Positions 8,654-18,750 of a DNA stretch of 64,000 nucleotides are shown here, piece after piece. Under the pieces are notes generated by a model, which saw only the letters and a list, made by a program, of their open reading frames with translations, was not told where the DNA came from and searched no databases. Position 1 is the first letter of the stretch, and the number at the start of each line of letters is the position of its first letter. Source of the DNA: Microbacterium indicum DSM 19969 (lineage in GTDB: Bacteria; Actinomycetota; Actinomycetes; Actinomycetales; Microbacteriaceae); contig NZ_AULR01000002.1 in assembly GCF_000422385.1 (NCBI RefSeq), forward strand, positions 461,439 through 525,438. The letters run 5' to 3'. A program made the translations under genes and the position numbers.

Positions 8654-9694
8654 GTGCGTCTCCAGCGCCCCCTCGCCGTCGCCTCCGTCGCGATCGCCGC
8701 CCTCGCCCTCACCGCCTGCGGATCCGCCTCCGACTCTGCGTCGTCCGGATCCACGGCGGCGCCCGAGGCGCTCACGAACGACGGATCGCTCACGGTCGAG
8801 CACGCGTTCGGCACGACCGAGGTGCCGGCGGAGATCGATCGCGTCGCGACGGTCGGCTGGGGCAACCAGGACGTCGCGCTCGCGCTCGGAGTCGCCCCCG
8901 TCGGCGTCGACAACCAGACCTGGTCGATGGACGGCTCGTCGACCGACGGCGTCTACGAGTGGACGAGCAACGCGTACGACGAGCTCGGCGCCGAGCAGCC
9001 GGCGATCTTCTCGACGGCGGACGGCACCGACTTCGAGGCGATCGCCGACGTGCAGCCCGACGTGATCCTCGCGGCGTACTCCGGCCTCACGCAGGACGAC
9101 TACGACACGCTGACCCAGATCGCGCCGACGGTCGCCTACCCCGAGACCGCCTGGTTCACGCCGTGGCGCGACACGATCCGCACCGACGCCGCCGGCCTCG
9201 GACTCGCGGACGAGGGCGACGCGCTCGTCGACGACCTCGACCAGCAGATCGCCGACGCCGTCGCCGACGCGCCCGACATCGCGGGGAAGACCGCGGCGTT
9301 CTTCTACATCGACCCGTCCGACACCTCGGTGATCTCGGTCTACGGCGTCGACGACTCGCGCACGGCCTTCCTCGGCGACCTCGGCTTCGACTTCCCGTCG
9401 GTCGCCGAGAACACGGGTGACCAGTTCTACGCCGACATCTCGGCCGAGAACGCCGACCTCCTCGACGACGTCGACGTCATCGTGTCGTACGGCGACGAGT
9501 CGACGCTCGCGGCGCTGCAGGCCGACCCGCTGTGGTCGACCGTCCCGGCGATCGCGAACGGCGCCGTCGTCGCCGTCGGATCCGGCGACGACTTCAGCGG
9601 CGCGGTCACGCCCACGGCACTGTCGATCCCGATGCTCCTCGACGACTACGGCTACGTCTCGACGCTGAACGACGCCGCGGGCAAGGCGGAGTGA
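8654..9694 (+). CDS. Iron-siderophore ABC transporter substrate-binding lipoprotein
   Basis: A 346-residue lipoprotein with a signal peptide and the lipobox LALTACGS, which places the lipidated Cys near residue 23. The mature part is a type III periplasmic-binding fold: VEHAFGTTEVPAEIDRVATV, then DVILAAYSGLTQDDYDTL. Such proteins capture ferric siderophores on the outer face of the membrane. It starts with GTG. Its stop overlaps the first permease, and the five-gene operon sits behind an iron box. Confidence 0.93.
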   Translation: MRLQRPLAVASVAIAALALTACGSASDSASSGSTAAPEALTNDGSLTVEHAFGTTEVPAEIDRVATVGWGNQDVALALGVAPVGVDNQTWSMDGSSTDGVYEWTSNAYDELGAEQPAIFSTADGTDFEAIADVQPDVILAAYSGLTQDDYDTLTQIAPTVAYPETAWFTPWRDTIRTDAAGLGLADEGDALVDDLDQQIADAVADAPDIAGKTAAFFYIDPSDTSVISVYGVDDSRTAFLGDLGFDFPSVAENTGDQFYADISAENADLLDDVDVIVSYGDESTLAALQADPLWSTVPAIANGAVVAVGSGDDFSGAVTPTALSIPMLLDDYGYVSTLNDAAGKAE

Positions 9695-10749
9695 CGACCG
9701 CGACCGCGACGCGCCCCGGCGCCCCCGCTGCGACATCGGCGGGGGCGCCGCGCCGCGCCGCGCTCGTCGTGGTCGTGTCGGTGCTCGTCGTGGTCGCCGC
9801 GCTCGCGTCGCTCGCCTTCGGATCGCGCGTCGTCGGCCTCTCCGAGATCGCGTCGGGCGTCGGGGCGTTCCTCCGCGGCGAGGTCGCGCAGGACATCGGC
9901 GCGATCGCGGTCCAGGAGCGCATCCCCCGCACGGTCCTCGCGCTCATCGCCGGCGCGGCGCTCGCGATGTCGGGCGCGACGATGCAGGCGATCACGCGCA
10001 ACCCCATCGCCGACCCGGGCATCCTCGGCGTCAACATGGGCGCCTCCCTCTTCGTCGTCTGCGGCATCGCGTTCCTCGGGATCACCTCGATCTCGCAGTA
10101 CCTCGCGCTCGCGCTCGCCGGCAGCTTCCTCGCCGCCGCGTTCGTCTACGCCGTCGGCTCGCTCGGCCCCGGCGGCGCGACCCCCATCAAGCTCGCGCTC
10201 GCGGGCGCCGCGACGACGGCGGCGCTGTCGTCGCTCGTCAGCGCCGTCATGATCCCCCGCGCGCAGGCGATGAACGACTTCCGCCAGTGGCAGGTCGGCT
10301 CGGTCGGCGGCGCCGACTGGGGATCCGTCGGCATCGTCGCCGCCCTAATCCTCGTCGCGGGCGCCGTCGCGATCGCGACCGCCCCCGGCCTCAACGCCCT
10401 CGCCCTCGGCGAGGACACGGCCCGCGGGCTCGGCGTCCGCGTCGGCACGACGCGGATCGTCGCCGCGACCGCGGGCGTCGTGCTCTGCGCCGCCGTCACG
10501 GCGATCGCGGGCCCGATCGCGTTCGTGGGGCTCATGGTCCCGCACGCGATCCGCCTCGTCTCCGGGCCCGACCAGCGCTGGATCCTTCCCCTCTCGGCCC
10601 TCGGCGGCGCCGCCCTCCTGACGCTCGCCGACACGGCGGGCCGCGTCATCGGCCGCCCCGGCGAGGTCGCCGCGGGCATCCTCACGGCCTTCATCGGCGC
10701 GCCCGTGCTCGTCGCGATCGCCCGCCGCACCCGGATGCGGGGGCTCTGA
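9691..10749 (+). CDS. FecCD-family iron-siderophore permease, subunit 1
   Basis: A 352-residue integral membrane protein with about nine or ten hydrophobic helices. The family signature is VQERIPRTVLALIAGAALAMSGATMQAITRNPIADPGILGVNMGAS, spanning roughly residues 73-118, and the C-terminal part includes GPIAFVGLMVPHAIRL. FecCD permeases form the translocation channel for ferric siderophores. The GTG start overlaps the binding-protein stop (GTGA) and the stop overlaps the next permease (ATGA). Confidence 0.95.
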   Translation: MTTATATRPGAPAATSAGAPRRAALVVVVSVLVVVAALASLAFGSRVVGLSEIASGVGAFLRGEVAQDIGAIAVQERIPRTVLALIAGAALAMSGATMQAITRNPIADPGILGVNMGASLFVVCGIAFLGITSISQYLALALAGSFLAAAFVYAVGSLGPGGATPIKLALAGAATTAALSSLVSAVMIPRAQAMNDFRQWQVGSVGGADWGSVGIVAALILVAGAVAIATAPGLNALALGEDTARGLGVRVGTTRIVAATAGVVLCAAVTAIAGPIAFVGLMVPHAIRLVSGPDQRWILPLSALGGAALLTLADTAGRVIGRPGEVAAGILTAFIGAPVLVAIARRTRMRGL

Positions 10750-11800
10750 TGACCGCGATCGCCCCTTCCGCCCCCACGGGCGCCCTCGCCGCACTGCGCG
10801 CCGGACGCCGGCGCCGCGCGACGCGCCGCCGCGTCGGGATCACGGCGCTCGCCGTCCTCCTCGTCGCCCTCCTCGCGGCCTCGCTCGTGATCGGCCAGAC
10901 GATCTACCCGATCGGCGACGTCGTCCAGGTGCTCCTCGGCCACGACGTGCCCGGAGCGTCGTTCACGATCGGGACCCTGCGGATCCCGCGCGCGGTCGCG
11001 GGCGCCCTCGCCGGCATCGCGTTCGGTCTCGCGGGGTCGACGTTCCAGACCCTCCTGCGCAACCCGCTCGCGAGCCCCGACGTCATCGGCATCACCTCGG
11101 GCGCGAGCGCCGCCGCCGTGCTCTCGATCACGGTCCTCGGCTGGTCGACGGTCGCGACGAACGCGTTCGCCCTCGTCGTCGGCATCGCGACGGCGCTCGC
11201 CATCTCGCTCATCGCCCGCGGCGGCGACTCGACGGGAGGGCGGCTGATCCTCATCGGGATCGGCATCGGCGCGATGCTCGACTCGGTCGTCTCGTTCCTC
11301 GTCGAGCGCTCGAGCGAGCACGACGTGGGGGCGGCGATGCGCTGGATCGCGGGCAGCCTCAACGGATCCTCGCTCGACGGCGCCGCGCCGCTCGCGATCG
11401 CCGTCGTCGTCCTCGCCCCCGCGATCCTCGTCCTCTCGCGCGGGCTCGGGGCGCTCGAGCTCGGAGAGCAGACCGCGGTCTCGCTCGGCGTCTCGGCGAG
11501 CCGCACGCGCCTCCTCCTCATCGTCTGCGCCGTCGCCCTCGCCTGCTTCGCGACCGCGACGACGGGGCCGATCGCGTTCGTGGCGTTCCTGTCGGGCCCC
11601 ATCGCGTCGCACATCGTGGGTCGCGGATCGTCCCTCCTCATCCCCGCCGCGCTCGTCGGCGCCTGCCTCGTCCTCGCGGGCGACCTGATCGGGCAGTTCG
11701 CGTTCGACACGCGCTTCCCCGTCGGCGTCATCACCGGCATCGCCGGCGCCCCGTATCTCCTCGTGCTGCTCCTGCGCATGACCCGCATCGGAGGTTCCTC

Positions 11801-11804
<4 letters not shown>
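10749..11804 (+). CDS. FecCD-family iron-siderophore permease, subunit 2
   Basis: A 351-residue partner permease with the motifs TLRIPRAVAGALAGIAFGLAGSTFQ and LLRNPLASPDVIGITSGAS, followed by TGPIAFVAFLSGPIA. It should pair with the preceding subunit to form a heterodimeric channel. A basic stretch, RAGRRRRATRRR, precedes the first membrane helix and is consistent with a cytoplasmic N-terminus. It is linked by overlapping start and stop codons on both sides. Confidence 0.95.
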
Positions 11805-12624
<820 letters not shown>

Positions 12625-12628
<4 letters not shown>

Positions 12629-13545
12629 GCGCCGTCACCGCCCCCGTCCGCCCGCACCGCTTCTTCCGCGCGCGCGTCGCCCGGATCACCGATCTCACCC
12701 CGAGCTTCCGCCGCTTCACCTTCGTGGGCGACGACCTCGCGCTCTACGGCGACCCGGGCTTCGACCAGCGGATCAAGGTCGTGTTCCCGACCGAGGCGGC
12801 CGGCCTCGACGCCATGCCCACCGGCGAGGACTGGTACGCCGAGTACCGCGCGATGCCCGAGTCGGCCCGCCCGCCGTTCCGCACCTACACGACGCGCGGG
12901 GTGCGCCGTGAGGAGACCGAGGTCGACGTCGACATGGTCTCGCACGCGATCCTCGGCCCCGCGTCGGCATGGATCGCCTCGGCCCGTCCCGGCGACGAGG
13001 TCCTCCTCCTCGCGCCCGACGCGCGCTACGAGGGCGAGCCGGGCGGCCTCGACTTCGTGCCGCCGGCCGCGACGGGCGAGCATCTGCTCGTCGGCGACGA
13101 GACGGCGGCTCCCGCGATCGCGCGGATCCTCGAGCAGCTCCCCCGGGAGGCGACGGGCGTCGTCGTGCTCGAGGTCCCCGACGAGCGCGACTGCGCCTAT
13201 CTGCCCCACCACCCGGGCTTCCGGATCTACGCCGCGGGACGGGAGGGATCCGAGCGCCACGAGCACCTCACGCGGGTCGTCGCGGCGCACGCCCCGATCC
13301 TCTGCCCCGACGGCACGGGGTCCGACGTCGAGGAGATCGACGTCGACCGCGACCCGCTGTGGGAGGTGCCGCGCTCGGCGAAGGGCGGCGCCGCGCTGAA
13401 GAGCGCGCCGCTCTACGCCTGGATCGCGGGCGAGTCGATCGCCGTCACGACCCTGCGGCGCCACCTCGTGAAGGAGATCGGCGTCGACCGTCGCGCCGTC
13501 GCCTTCATGGGGTACTGGCGCCAGGGCCGCGCCGAGGGCTCCTGA
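12625..13545 (+). CDS. Siderophore-interacting FAD-binding reductase
   Basis: A 306-residue siderophore-interacting protein of the ViuB/YqjH type. It releases iron by reducing the ferric siderophore in the cytoplasm. The FAD-binding segment PPFRTYTTRGVRRE holds the R-x-Y-T motif at about residues 78-81. Next come GPASAWIASARPGDEVLLL and the NAD(P)-domain motif HLLVGDETAAPAIARIL, and near the C-terminus VTTLRRHLVKEIGVDR precedes YWRQGRAE. It completes the uptake operon and converges on the SorC-type regulator with a one-base gap. Confidence 0.94.
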
Positions 13546-13546
13546 G

Positions 13547-14503
13547 TCAGCGCTCCAGGAGCTCGGCCGCGAGGGCCTCGTCGAGCACGAGGTCGGTGAC
13601 GAGGCCGGCCGCGAGCGCCCCGCGCAGCCCGCGGAGCTTGTGCTGCCCCGCCACGACGCAGAGCCGCCGCGGCACGCGGCGCAGACGGTCGAAGGAGGGC
13701 CCCGTCGCGCGCGCGTTGAGTCGCACGTCGCGCCACGACCCGTCGGCCCGGAAGAACACCGTCGCGACGTCGCCCACGACCCGGTCCTCCGCGAGGCTCT
13801 GGTAGTCGCGCTCGTCGAGGTATCCCCCGACGTACACGCGGCTCGGCACTCCCGCGCCGGGCGAGCCGATGCTGAAGATCGCGAGGTCCATGCGGCCCTG
13901 CAGCCCGAGGACGCGCTTGGTCATGCGCTCGCGCCACATCGCGTCGCGCGTCGCGGGGTCGTCGAACAGGGCCGGGACGGGGAACTGCTGCACAGCCGAC
14001 CCGAACGCCTCGCCGAAGCGCTGCAGGATCTCGCTCGAGTACTCGACGCCCGTCGTGAGGGTGTTGCCGGCGCCGTTGAGCTGCACGACCGTCGTCGAGT
14101 GCGTCTCCTTCTGCGGCAGGTGGCGGACGACGGCGCTGAGCGTCGATCCCCACGCGAGACCGACCACCATGTTCGACTCGATCACCTGGGCGACGAGCCG
14201 CGCCGCCGTCATCGCGACCCGATCGAGCCGCTCGGCCTCGCTGACGTTCGCCGAGACGGGGACGACGTGCGCGCGGACGCCCGAGCGCTCGAGGATGCGC
14301 GCCTCGAGGGTCTCGCCGTGCTCGTTCGGGCTCGTCACGCGGATGTCGACGATCCCCTGCTCGCGGGCGTACGAGAGCAGACGCGAGACCGACGAACGCG
14401 AGGTGCGCAGCTCCCGCGCGATCGACTCCATCGTGCGGTCCTGGAGGTAGTAGAGGCGCGCGGCGGCGAGGGCCTGCGCACCCCTGTCGTCGACAGCCGC
14501 CAT
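13547..14503 (-). CDS. SorC/DeoR-type sugar-binding transcriptional regulator of the glp operon
   Basis: A 318-residue regulator. An N-terminal helix-turn-helix (residues about 12-50, RLYYLQDRTMESIARELRTSRSSVSRLLSYA) is followed by the SorC sugar-phosphate-binding domain, which includes VVGLAWGSTLSAVV and LNGAGNT. SorC proteins are tetramers that respond to phosphorylated sugars. It is divergent from glpD-glpF-glpK, so the ligand may be glycerol 3-phosphate or a related phosphate (inference). I chose the ATG at 14503, preceded by GAGAGG. An upstream in-frame ATG at 14548 would place the operator inside the gene. Confidence 0.88.
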   Translation of the reverse strand: MAAVDDRGAQALAAARLYYLQDRTMESIARELRTSRSSVSRLLSYAREQGIVDIRVTSPNEHGETLEARILERSGVRAHVVPVSANVSEAERLDRVAMTAARLVAQVIESNMVVGLAWGSTLSAVVRHLPQKETHSTTVVQLNGAGNTLTTGVEYSSEILQRFGEAFGSAVQQFPVPALFDDPATRDAMWRERMTKRVLGLQGRMDLAIFSIGSPGAGVPSRVYVGGYLDERDYQSLAEDRVVGDVATVFFRADGSWRDVRLNARATGPSFDRLRRVPRRLCVVAGQHKLRGLRGALAAGLVTDLVLDEALAAELLER

Positions 14504-14534
14504 GGCGTTCCTCTCTCGCGGGATCCCGGTCCGC

Positions 14535-14546
14535 GCACATATGTGC
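14535..14546. promoter_or_regulatory. Candidate operator: perfect palindrome GCACATATGTGC
   Basis: A perfect 12-base palindrome in the 111-base gap between the SorC-type regulator and glpD. It sits 32 bases before the regulator start and about 69 bases before glpD, with TTGACC at 14554-14559 just downstream as a possible -35 element for glpD. The placement is what is expected for a regulator that controls itself and the divergent operon. Confidence 0.6.
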
Positions 14547-14614
14547 ACTCGGCTTGACCGGATGTTCCACGGGGATCCACGCTAGTCGACAACGAGCAAG
14601 AATCGAGGCCGAAG

Positions 14615-16306
14615 ATGTCCGACATCTCTTCACCCATCCGCCCGTCCGTCGCCGAGGTGCGCGACGCGGGTCGTACGACCGTCCTCATCGTCGGCGGCGG
14701 CATCAACGGCATCTCCACGTTCCGCGATCTCGCGCTGCAGGGCGTCGACGTCACGCTCGTCGAGCGCGGCGACTTCGCGAGCGGCGCGTCGAGCGCGTCG
14801 AGCCACATGGTGCACGGCGGGATCCGCTACCTCGAGAACGGCGAGTTCCGCCTCGTCCGAGAGTCGGTCCAGGAGCGCAACCGCCTCCTCAAGCTCGCCC
14901 CCCACTTCGTGAAGCCGCTCGAGACGACGATCCCGATCTACTCGACCTTCTCGGGCATCATGTCGGCTCCGCTGCGCTTCCTCACGCACAAGCAGGGCAA
15001 GCCGAAGGAGCGCGGCGCCGCGCTCATCAAGATCGGCCTCATGATCTACGACACCTTCTCGCGCGACGGCGGCTCGGTCCCGCGCCACCGCTTCCACGGG
15101 CGCAGGAAGTCGCTCGCGGCCCTCCCCGACCTCGACCCCGACGTCAAGTACACCGCGACGTACTACGACGCCTCGATGCACGATCCCGAGCGCCTCGCGC
15201 TCGACGTCCTGCTCGACGGATCGGCCGCCCACGAGGGCGCGCGCGCCGTGAACTACGTCGAGGCGATCGGGTCCACCGCCGACGGCGTCCTGCTCCGCGA
15301 CAACGTCTCGGGCGAGGAGTTCTCCGTCGCAGCCGACGTCGTCGTCAACGCGTCCGGCACCTGGACCGACATGACGAACGCGCAGCTCGGCCGCGAGACG
15401 GCGTTCATGGGCGGGACGAAGGGGTCGCACATCGTGCTCGACCACCCCGAGCTCCTCGCCGCGACGAAGGGCCGCGAGCTCTTCTTCGAGCACTCCGACG
15501 GCCGCATCGTGCTGATCTACCCGCTCAAGGACCGCGTCATGGTCGGGACGACCGACATCGACGTCAAGCCGACCGACGACGTCACCTGCACCGACGAGGA
15601 GATCGACTACTTCTTCGATCTCGTGCACCACGTCTTCCCGCAGATCGCCGTCGACCGTTCGCAGATCGTCTACAGCTTCTCGGGGATCCGCCCTCTGCCC
15701 CGCCACGGCGACACGGCCCCCGGCTTCGTCTCGCGCGACTACCGGATCGAGGTCGACGACTCGCGCTCGACCCCGATCGTGAGCCTCGTCGGCGGCAAGT
15801 GGACGACGTTCCGCGCGATCGGCGAGAACCTCGCCGACACCGTCCTGGGGCTCCTCGGCCGCACGCGCACCGCCTCGACGGCGGGCCTCGCGATCGGCGG
15901 CGGCCGGGCGTTCCCGCTCGGCGCGCAGGAGACGCAGGCGTGGAAGCGCGCGCACCTCTCGGGAGCGGGCCACCGCGCCGACGGGCTCTTCGTCCGCTAC
16001 GGCACCCGCGCGGCCGACGTGTGGTCGTACGTCGAGGAGGGCGAGGACCGCGAGCTCGCGGGCGGCGCGCTCTCGACGCGCGAGCTCTCGTGGATGGTCG
16101 AGCGCGAGCACGCCGTGCACCTGCGCGACGTGGTCCTGCGCCGCACGAGCCTCGCGTTCACGGGCGACGCCTCGGACGCCGTGCTCGAGGAGATCGCCGA
16201 CGCGCTCGCCGAGATCGCGGGCTGGAGAGCCGAGACGCGCGACGCCGAGCTCGAGCAGGCGCGCGGCGAGCTCCACGCGAAGCATTCGGTCCCCGCGACC
16301 GTGTGA
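14615..16306 (+). CDS. glpD: Glycerol-3-phosphate dehydrogenase (aerobic, FAD)
   Basis: A 563-residue flavoprotein that oxidises glycerol 3-phosphate to dihydroxyacetone phosphate at the membrane and feeds electrons to quinone. The FAD-binding motif VGGGINGISTFRDLALQG lies near residues 26-43, then ASGASSASSHMVHGGIRYLE, the GlpD signature region. GIRPLPRHGD and VGGKWTTFRAIGE are further family segments. The start ATG follows GAGG. It is first in the glpD-glpF-glpK operon. Confidence 0.96.
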   Translation: MSDISSPIRPSVAEVRDAGRTTVLIVGGGINGISTFRDLALQGVDVTLVERGDFASGASSASSHMVHGGIRYLENGEFRLVRESVQERNRLLKLAPHFVKPLETTIPIYSTFSGIMSAPLRFLTHKQGKPKERGAALIKIGLMIYDTFSRDGGSVPRHRFHGRRKSLAALPDLDPDVKYTATYYDASMHDPERLALDVLLDGSAAHEGARAVNYVEAIGSTADGVLLRDNVSGEEFSVAADVVVNASGTWTDMTNAQLGRETAFMGGTKGSHIVLDHPELLAATKGRELFFEHSDGRIVLIYPLKDRVMVGTTDIDVKPTDDVTCTDEEIDYFFDLVHHVFPQIAVDRSQIVYSFSGIRPLPRHGDTAPGFVSRDYRIEVDDSRSTPIVSLVGGKWTTFRAIGENLADTVLGLLGRTRTASTAGLAIGGGRAFPLGAQETQAWKRAHLSGAGHRADGLFVRYGTRAADVWSYVEEGEDRELAGGALSTRELSWMVEREHAVHLRDVVLRRTSLAFTGDASDAVLEEIADALAEIAGWRAETRDAELEQARGELHAKHSVPATV

Positions 16307-16384
16307 TCTCAGCCCGGCGGGGGCCTTCCCCGCCGGGCGATGGAACGGCCGGCAGCGACGCCGGCCAGGAAGGTCGATGAAGAC

Positions 16385-17140
16385 ATGCAGGACATCAATC
16401 TGGGGTTGTACTTCCTCTCCGAGCTCGTGGGCACAGCGATGCTCGTGCTCCTCGGCACGGGCGTCGTCGCCAACGTGACCCTCGCGAAGACGAAGGGCTT
16501 CGGCGGCGGCACCCTCATGATCAACTGGGGATGGGGCCTCGCGGTGTTCGCCGGCTTCCTCGTCTCCGCGTACTCGGGCGCGGTCCTCAACCCCGCCGTC
16601 GGCCTCGGGCTGCTGATCGGGGGTACGATCACGCTCCCGATGTTCCTCGTCGCGACGATCGCCGAGCTGATCGGCGGCATCATCGGCGCGATCGTCTGCT
16701 ACCTCGCCTACAAGCAGCACTTCGACGACGAGGAGAGCCCCGCCGCGAAGCTCGGCGTCTTCTCGACGGGCCCCGAGAAACGGTCCTACGGGCTGAACTT
16801 CCTGACCGAGGTCATCGCGACCTTCGTCCTCGTGTTCGTGATCTTCGGGTTCTCCGACTACGGCGACGTCGAGGTCGGCGTCCCCGGCGGCCTCGGCCCG
16901 CTGGCCGGGCTCCCCGTCGCCCTTCTCGTCGTCGCCATCGGCGCGTCGCTCGGCGGCCCGACCGGCTACGCCATCAACCCGGCCCGCGACCTCGGCCCGC
17001 GCATCGCGCACGCGCTGCTCCCCATCAAGGGCAAGGGGTCGAGCGACTGGGCGTACTCGTGGGTCCCGGTCTTCGGCCCCTTCGTCGGCGCCGCCATCGC
17101 GGCCTTCGCGGCGCCGCTCACGCTCGGCCTCGCAGGCTGA
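16385..17140 (+). CDS. glpF: Glycerol facilitator (MIP/aquaporin family)
   Basis: A 251-residue channel with six membrane helices. The two pore loops are visible: SGAVLNPAVGLG (first NPA, near residue 69) and GYAINPARDLGPR (second NPA, near residue 200). The Asp after the second NPA marks the glycerol-conducting branch. It lets glycerol diffuse in, after which GlpK traps it by phosphorylation. I chose the ATG at 16385, with AGGAAGG upstream, because the protein then starts just before the first helix. Confidence 0.94.
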   Translation: MQDINLGLYFLSELVGTAMLVLLGTGVVANVTLAKTKGFGGGTLMINWGWGLAVFAGFLVSAYSGAVLNPAVGLGLLIGGTITLPMFLVATIAELIGGIIGAIVCYLAYKQHFDDEESPAAKLGVFSTGPEKRSYGLNFLTEVIATFVLVFVIFGFSDYGDVEVGVPGGLGPLAGLPVALLVVAIGASLGGPTGYAINPARDLGPRIAHALLPIKGKGSSDWAYSWVPVFGPFVGAAIAAFAAPLTLGLAG

Positions 17141-17176
17141 TCCCTACCCGAACCACGTCTTCAGAGGAGAGAACGC

Positions 17177-18691
17177 ATGGGTGAATACATTCTCGCGATC
17201 GACCAGGGCACGACGTCGTCGCGCGCGATCATCTTCGACAAGAAGGGATCGATCGTCTCCACCGGCCAGAAGGAGCACGAGCAGATCCTCCCGCACCCGG
17301 GCTGGGTCGAGCACGACGCCCTCGAGATCTGGCGCAACGTCCAGGAGGTCATCGGCCTCGCGCTGAGCCGCGCCGACGTGACCCGCCACCAGATCGAGGC
17401 CATCGGCATCACGAACCAGCGCGAGACCGCGGTGGTCTGGGACCGCACGACGGGCGAGCCCGTCTACAACGCGATCGTGTGGCAGGACACGCGCACGCAG
17501 GCGATCGTCGACCGGATCGCGGGCGACGAGGGCATCGAGCGCTTCAAGAGCATCGTCGGCCTCCCGATCAACACGTACTTCGCCGGCACGAAGATCGCCT
17601 GGATCCTCGAGAACGTCGAGGGCGCGCGCGAGAAGGCCGAGGCGGGCGACCTCCTCTTCGGCACGACCGATACCTGGGTCCTCTGGAACCTCACGGGCGG
17701 CGTCGACGGCGGCGTGCACGTCACCGACGTCACGAACGCGTCGCGCACGCTGTTCATGGACCTCGAGACGCTCGACTGGCGCGACGACATCCTCGAGGCG
17801 TTCGGCGTTCCGCGCTCGATGCTCCCCGAGATCAAGTCGTCGTCCGAGGTCTACGGCTACGCCGAGGACACGTCGCTGCTGCGCGAGACGCCCATCTCGG
17901 GCATCCTCGGCGACCAGCAGGCCGCGACCTTCGGCCAGGCGGCCTTCTCGCCCGGCGAGAGCAAGAACACGTACGGCACGGGCAACTTCCTCATCTTCCA
18001 GACGGGCGAGGAGAAGATCCTCTCGAAGAACGGCCTTCTCACGACGGTCGGCTACAAGATCGGCGACCAGCCCGTGCACTACGCGCTCGAGGGATCGATC
18101 GCCGTAACGGGATCGCTGATCCAGTGGCTGCGCGACCAGCTGGGGATCATCAAGTCGGCGCCCGAGGTCGAGAAGCTCGCCGACACCGTCGACGACAACG
18201 GCGGCGTGTACTTCGTGCCGGCGTTCTCGGGCCTCTACGCGCCGTACTGGCGCCCCGACGCCCGCGGCGCGCTCGTCGGCATGACGCGCTACGTGACGAA
18301 GGGCCACATCGCCCGCGCGGCCCTCGAGGCCGTCGCGTTCCAGACGCGCGACGTGCTAGACGCCGTCAACGCCGACGCCGGCGTGGAGCTCGAGGAGCTC
18401 AAGGTCGACGGCGGCATGGTCGCCAACGACGCGCTCATGCAGTTCCAGGCCGACGTTCTCGGCGTCCCGGTCGTGCGGCCAGTCGTCGCCGAGACGACGG
18501 CCCTCGGCGCCGCCTACGCGGCCGGCCTCGCCGTCGGGTTCTGGAAGGACCTCGACGAGGTGTCGGCCAACTGGCAGGAGGACAAGCGCTGGGAGCCGCA
18601 GATGGAGCAGGCCGAGGTTGACCGCACCCTGCGACTGTGGCGCAAGGCCGTGACGAAGTCGATGGACTGGATCGACGACGACGTCGCCTGA
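17177..18691 (+). CDS. glpK: Glycerol kinase
   Basis: A 504-residue FGGY-family kinase that forms glycerol 3-phosphate. The start reads [62 protein letters not shown] and [20 protein letters not shown] are all diagnostic. Length is normal. The gene follows glpF by 36 bases with AGAGGAGA as the ribosome site, and is followed by the strong terminator at 18709. Confidence 0.97.
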   Translation: MGEYILAIDQGTTSSRAIIFDKKGSIVSTGQKEHEQILPHPGWVEHDALEIWRNVQEVIGLALSRADVTRHQIEAIGITNQRETAVVWDRTTGEPVYNAIVWQDTRTQAIVDRIAGDEGIERFKSIVGLPINTYFAGTKIAWILENVEGAREKAEAGDLLFGTTDTWVLWNLTGGVDGGVHVTDVTNASRTLFMDLETLDWRDDILEAFGVPRSMLPEIKSSSEVYGYAEDTSLLRETPISGILGDQQAATFGQAAFSPGESKNTYGTGNFLIFQTGEEKILSKNGLLTTVGYKIGDQPVHYALEGSIAVTGSLIQWLRDQLGIIKSAPEVEKLADTVDDNGGVYFVPAFSGLYAPYWRPDARGALVGMTRYVTKGHIARAALEAVAFQTRDVLDAVNADAGVELEELKVDGGMVANDALMQFQADVLGVPVVRPVVAETTALGAAYAAGLAVGFWKDLDEVSANWQEDKRWEPQMEQAEVDRTLRLWRKAVTKSMDWIDDDVA

Positions 18692-18708
18692 CGACCGAGA
18701 GAACGAAC

Positions 18709-18741
18709 GAGGGCCGGGATCCGATTCGGATCCCGGCCCTC
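18709..18741. terminator. Bidirectional hairpin terminator between glpK and ffh
   Basis: A perfect 15-base-pair stem, GAGGGCCGGGATCCG paired with CGGATCCCGGCCCTC, closes a three-base loop, ATT. It lies 17 bases after the glpK stop and 9 bases before the ffh stop, so it can end transcription from both sides. No T-run follows, as is common in high-GC actinobacteria. Confidence 0.88.
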
Positions 18742-18750
18742 GCCGCGTGA

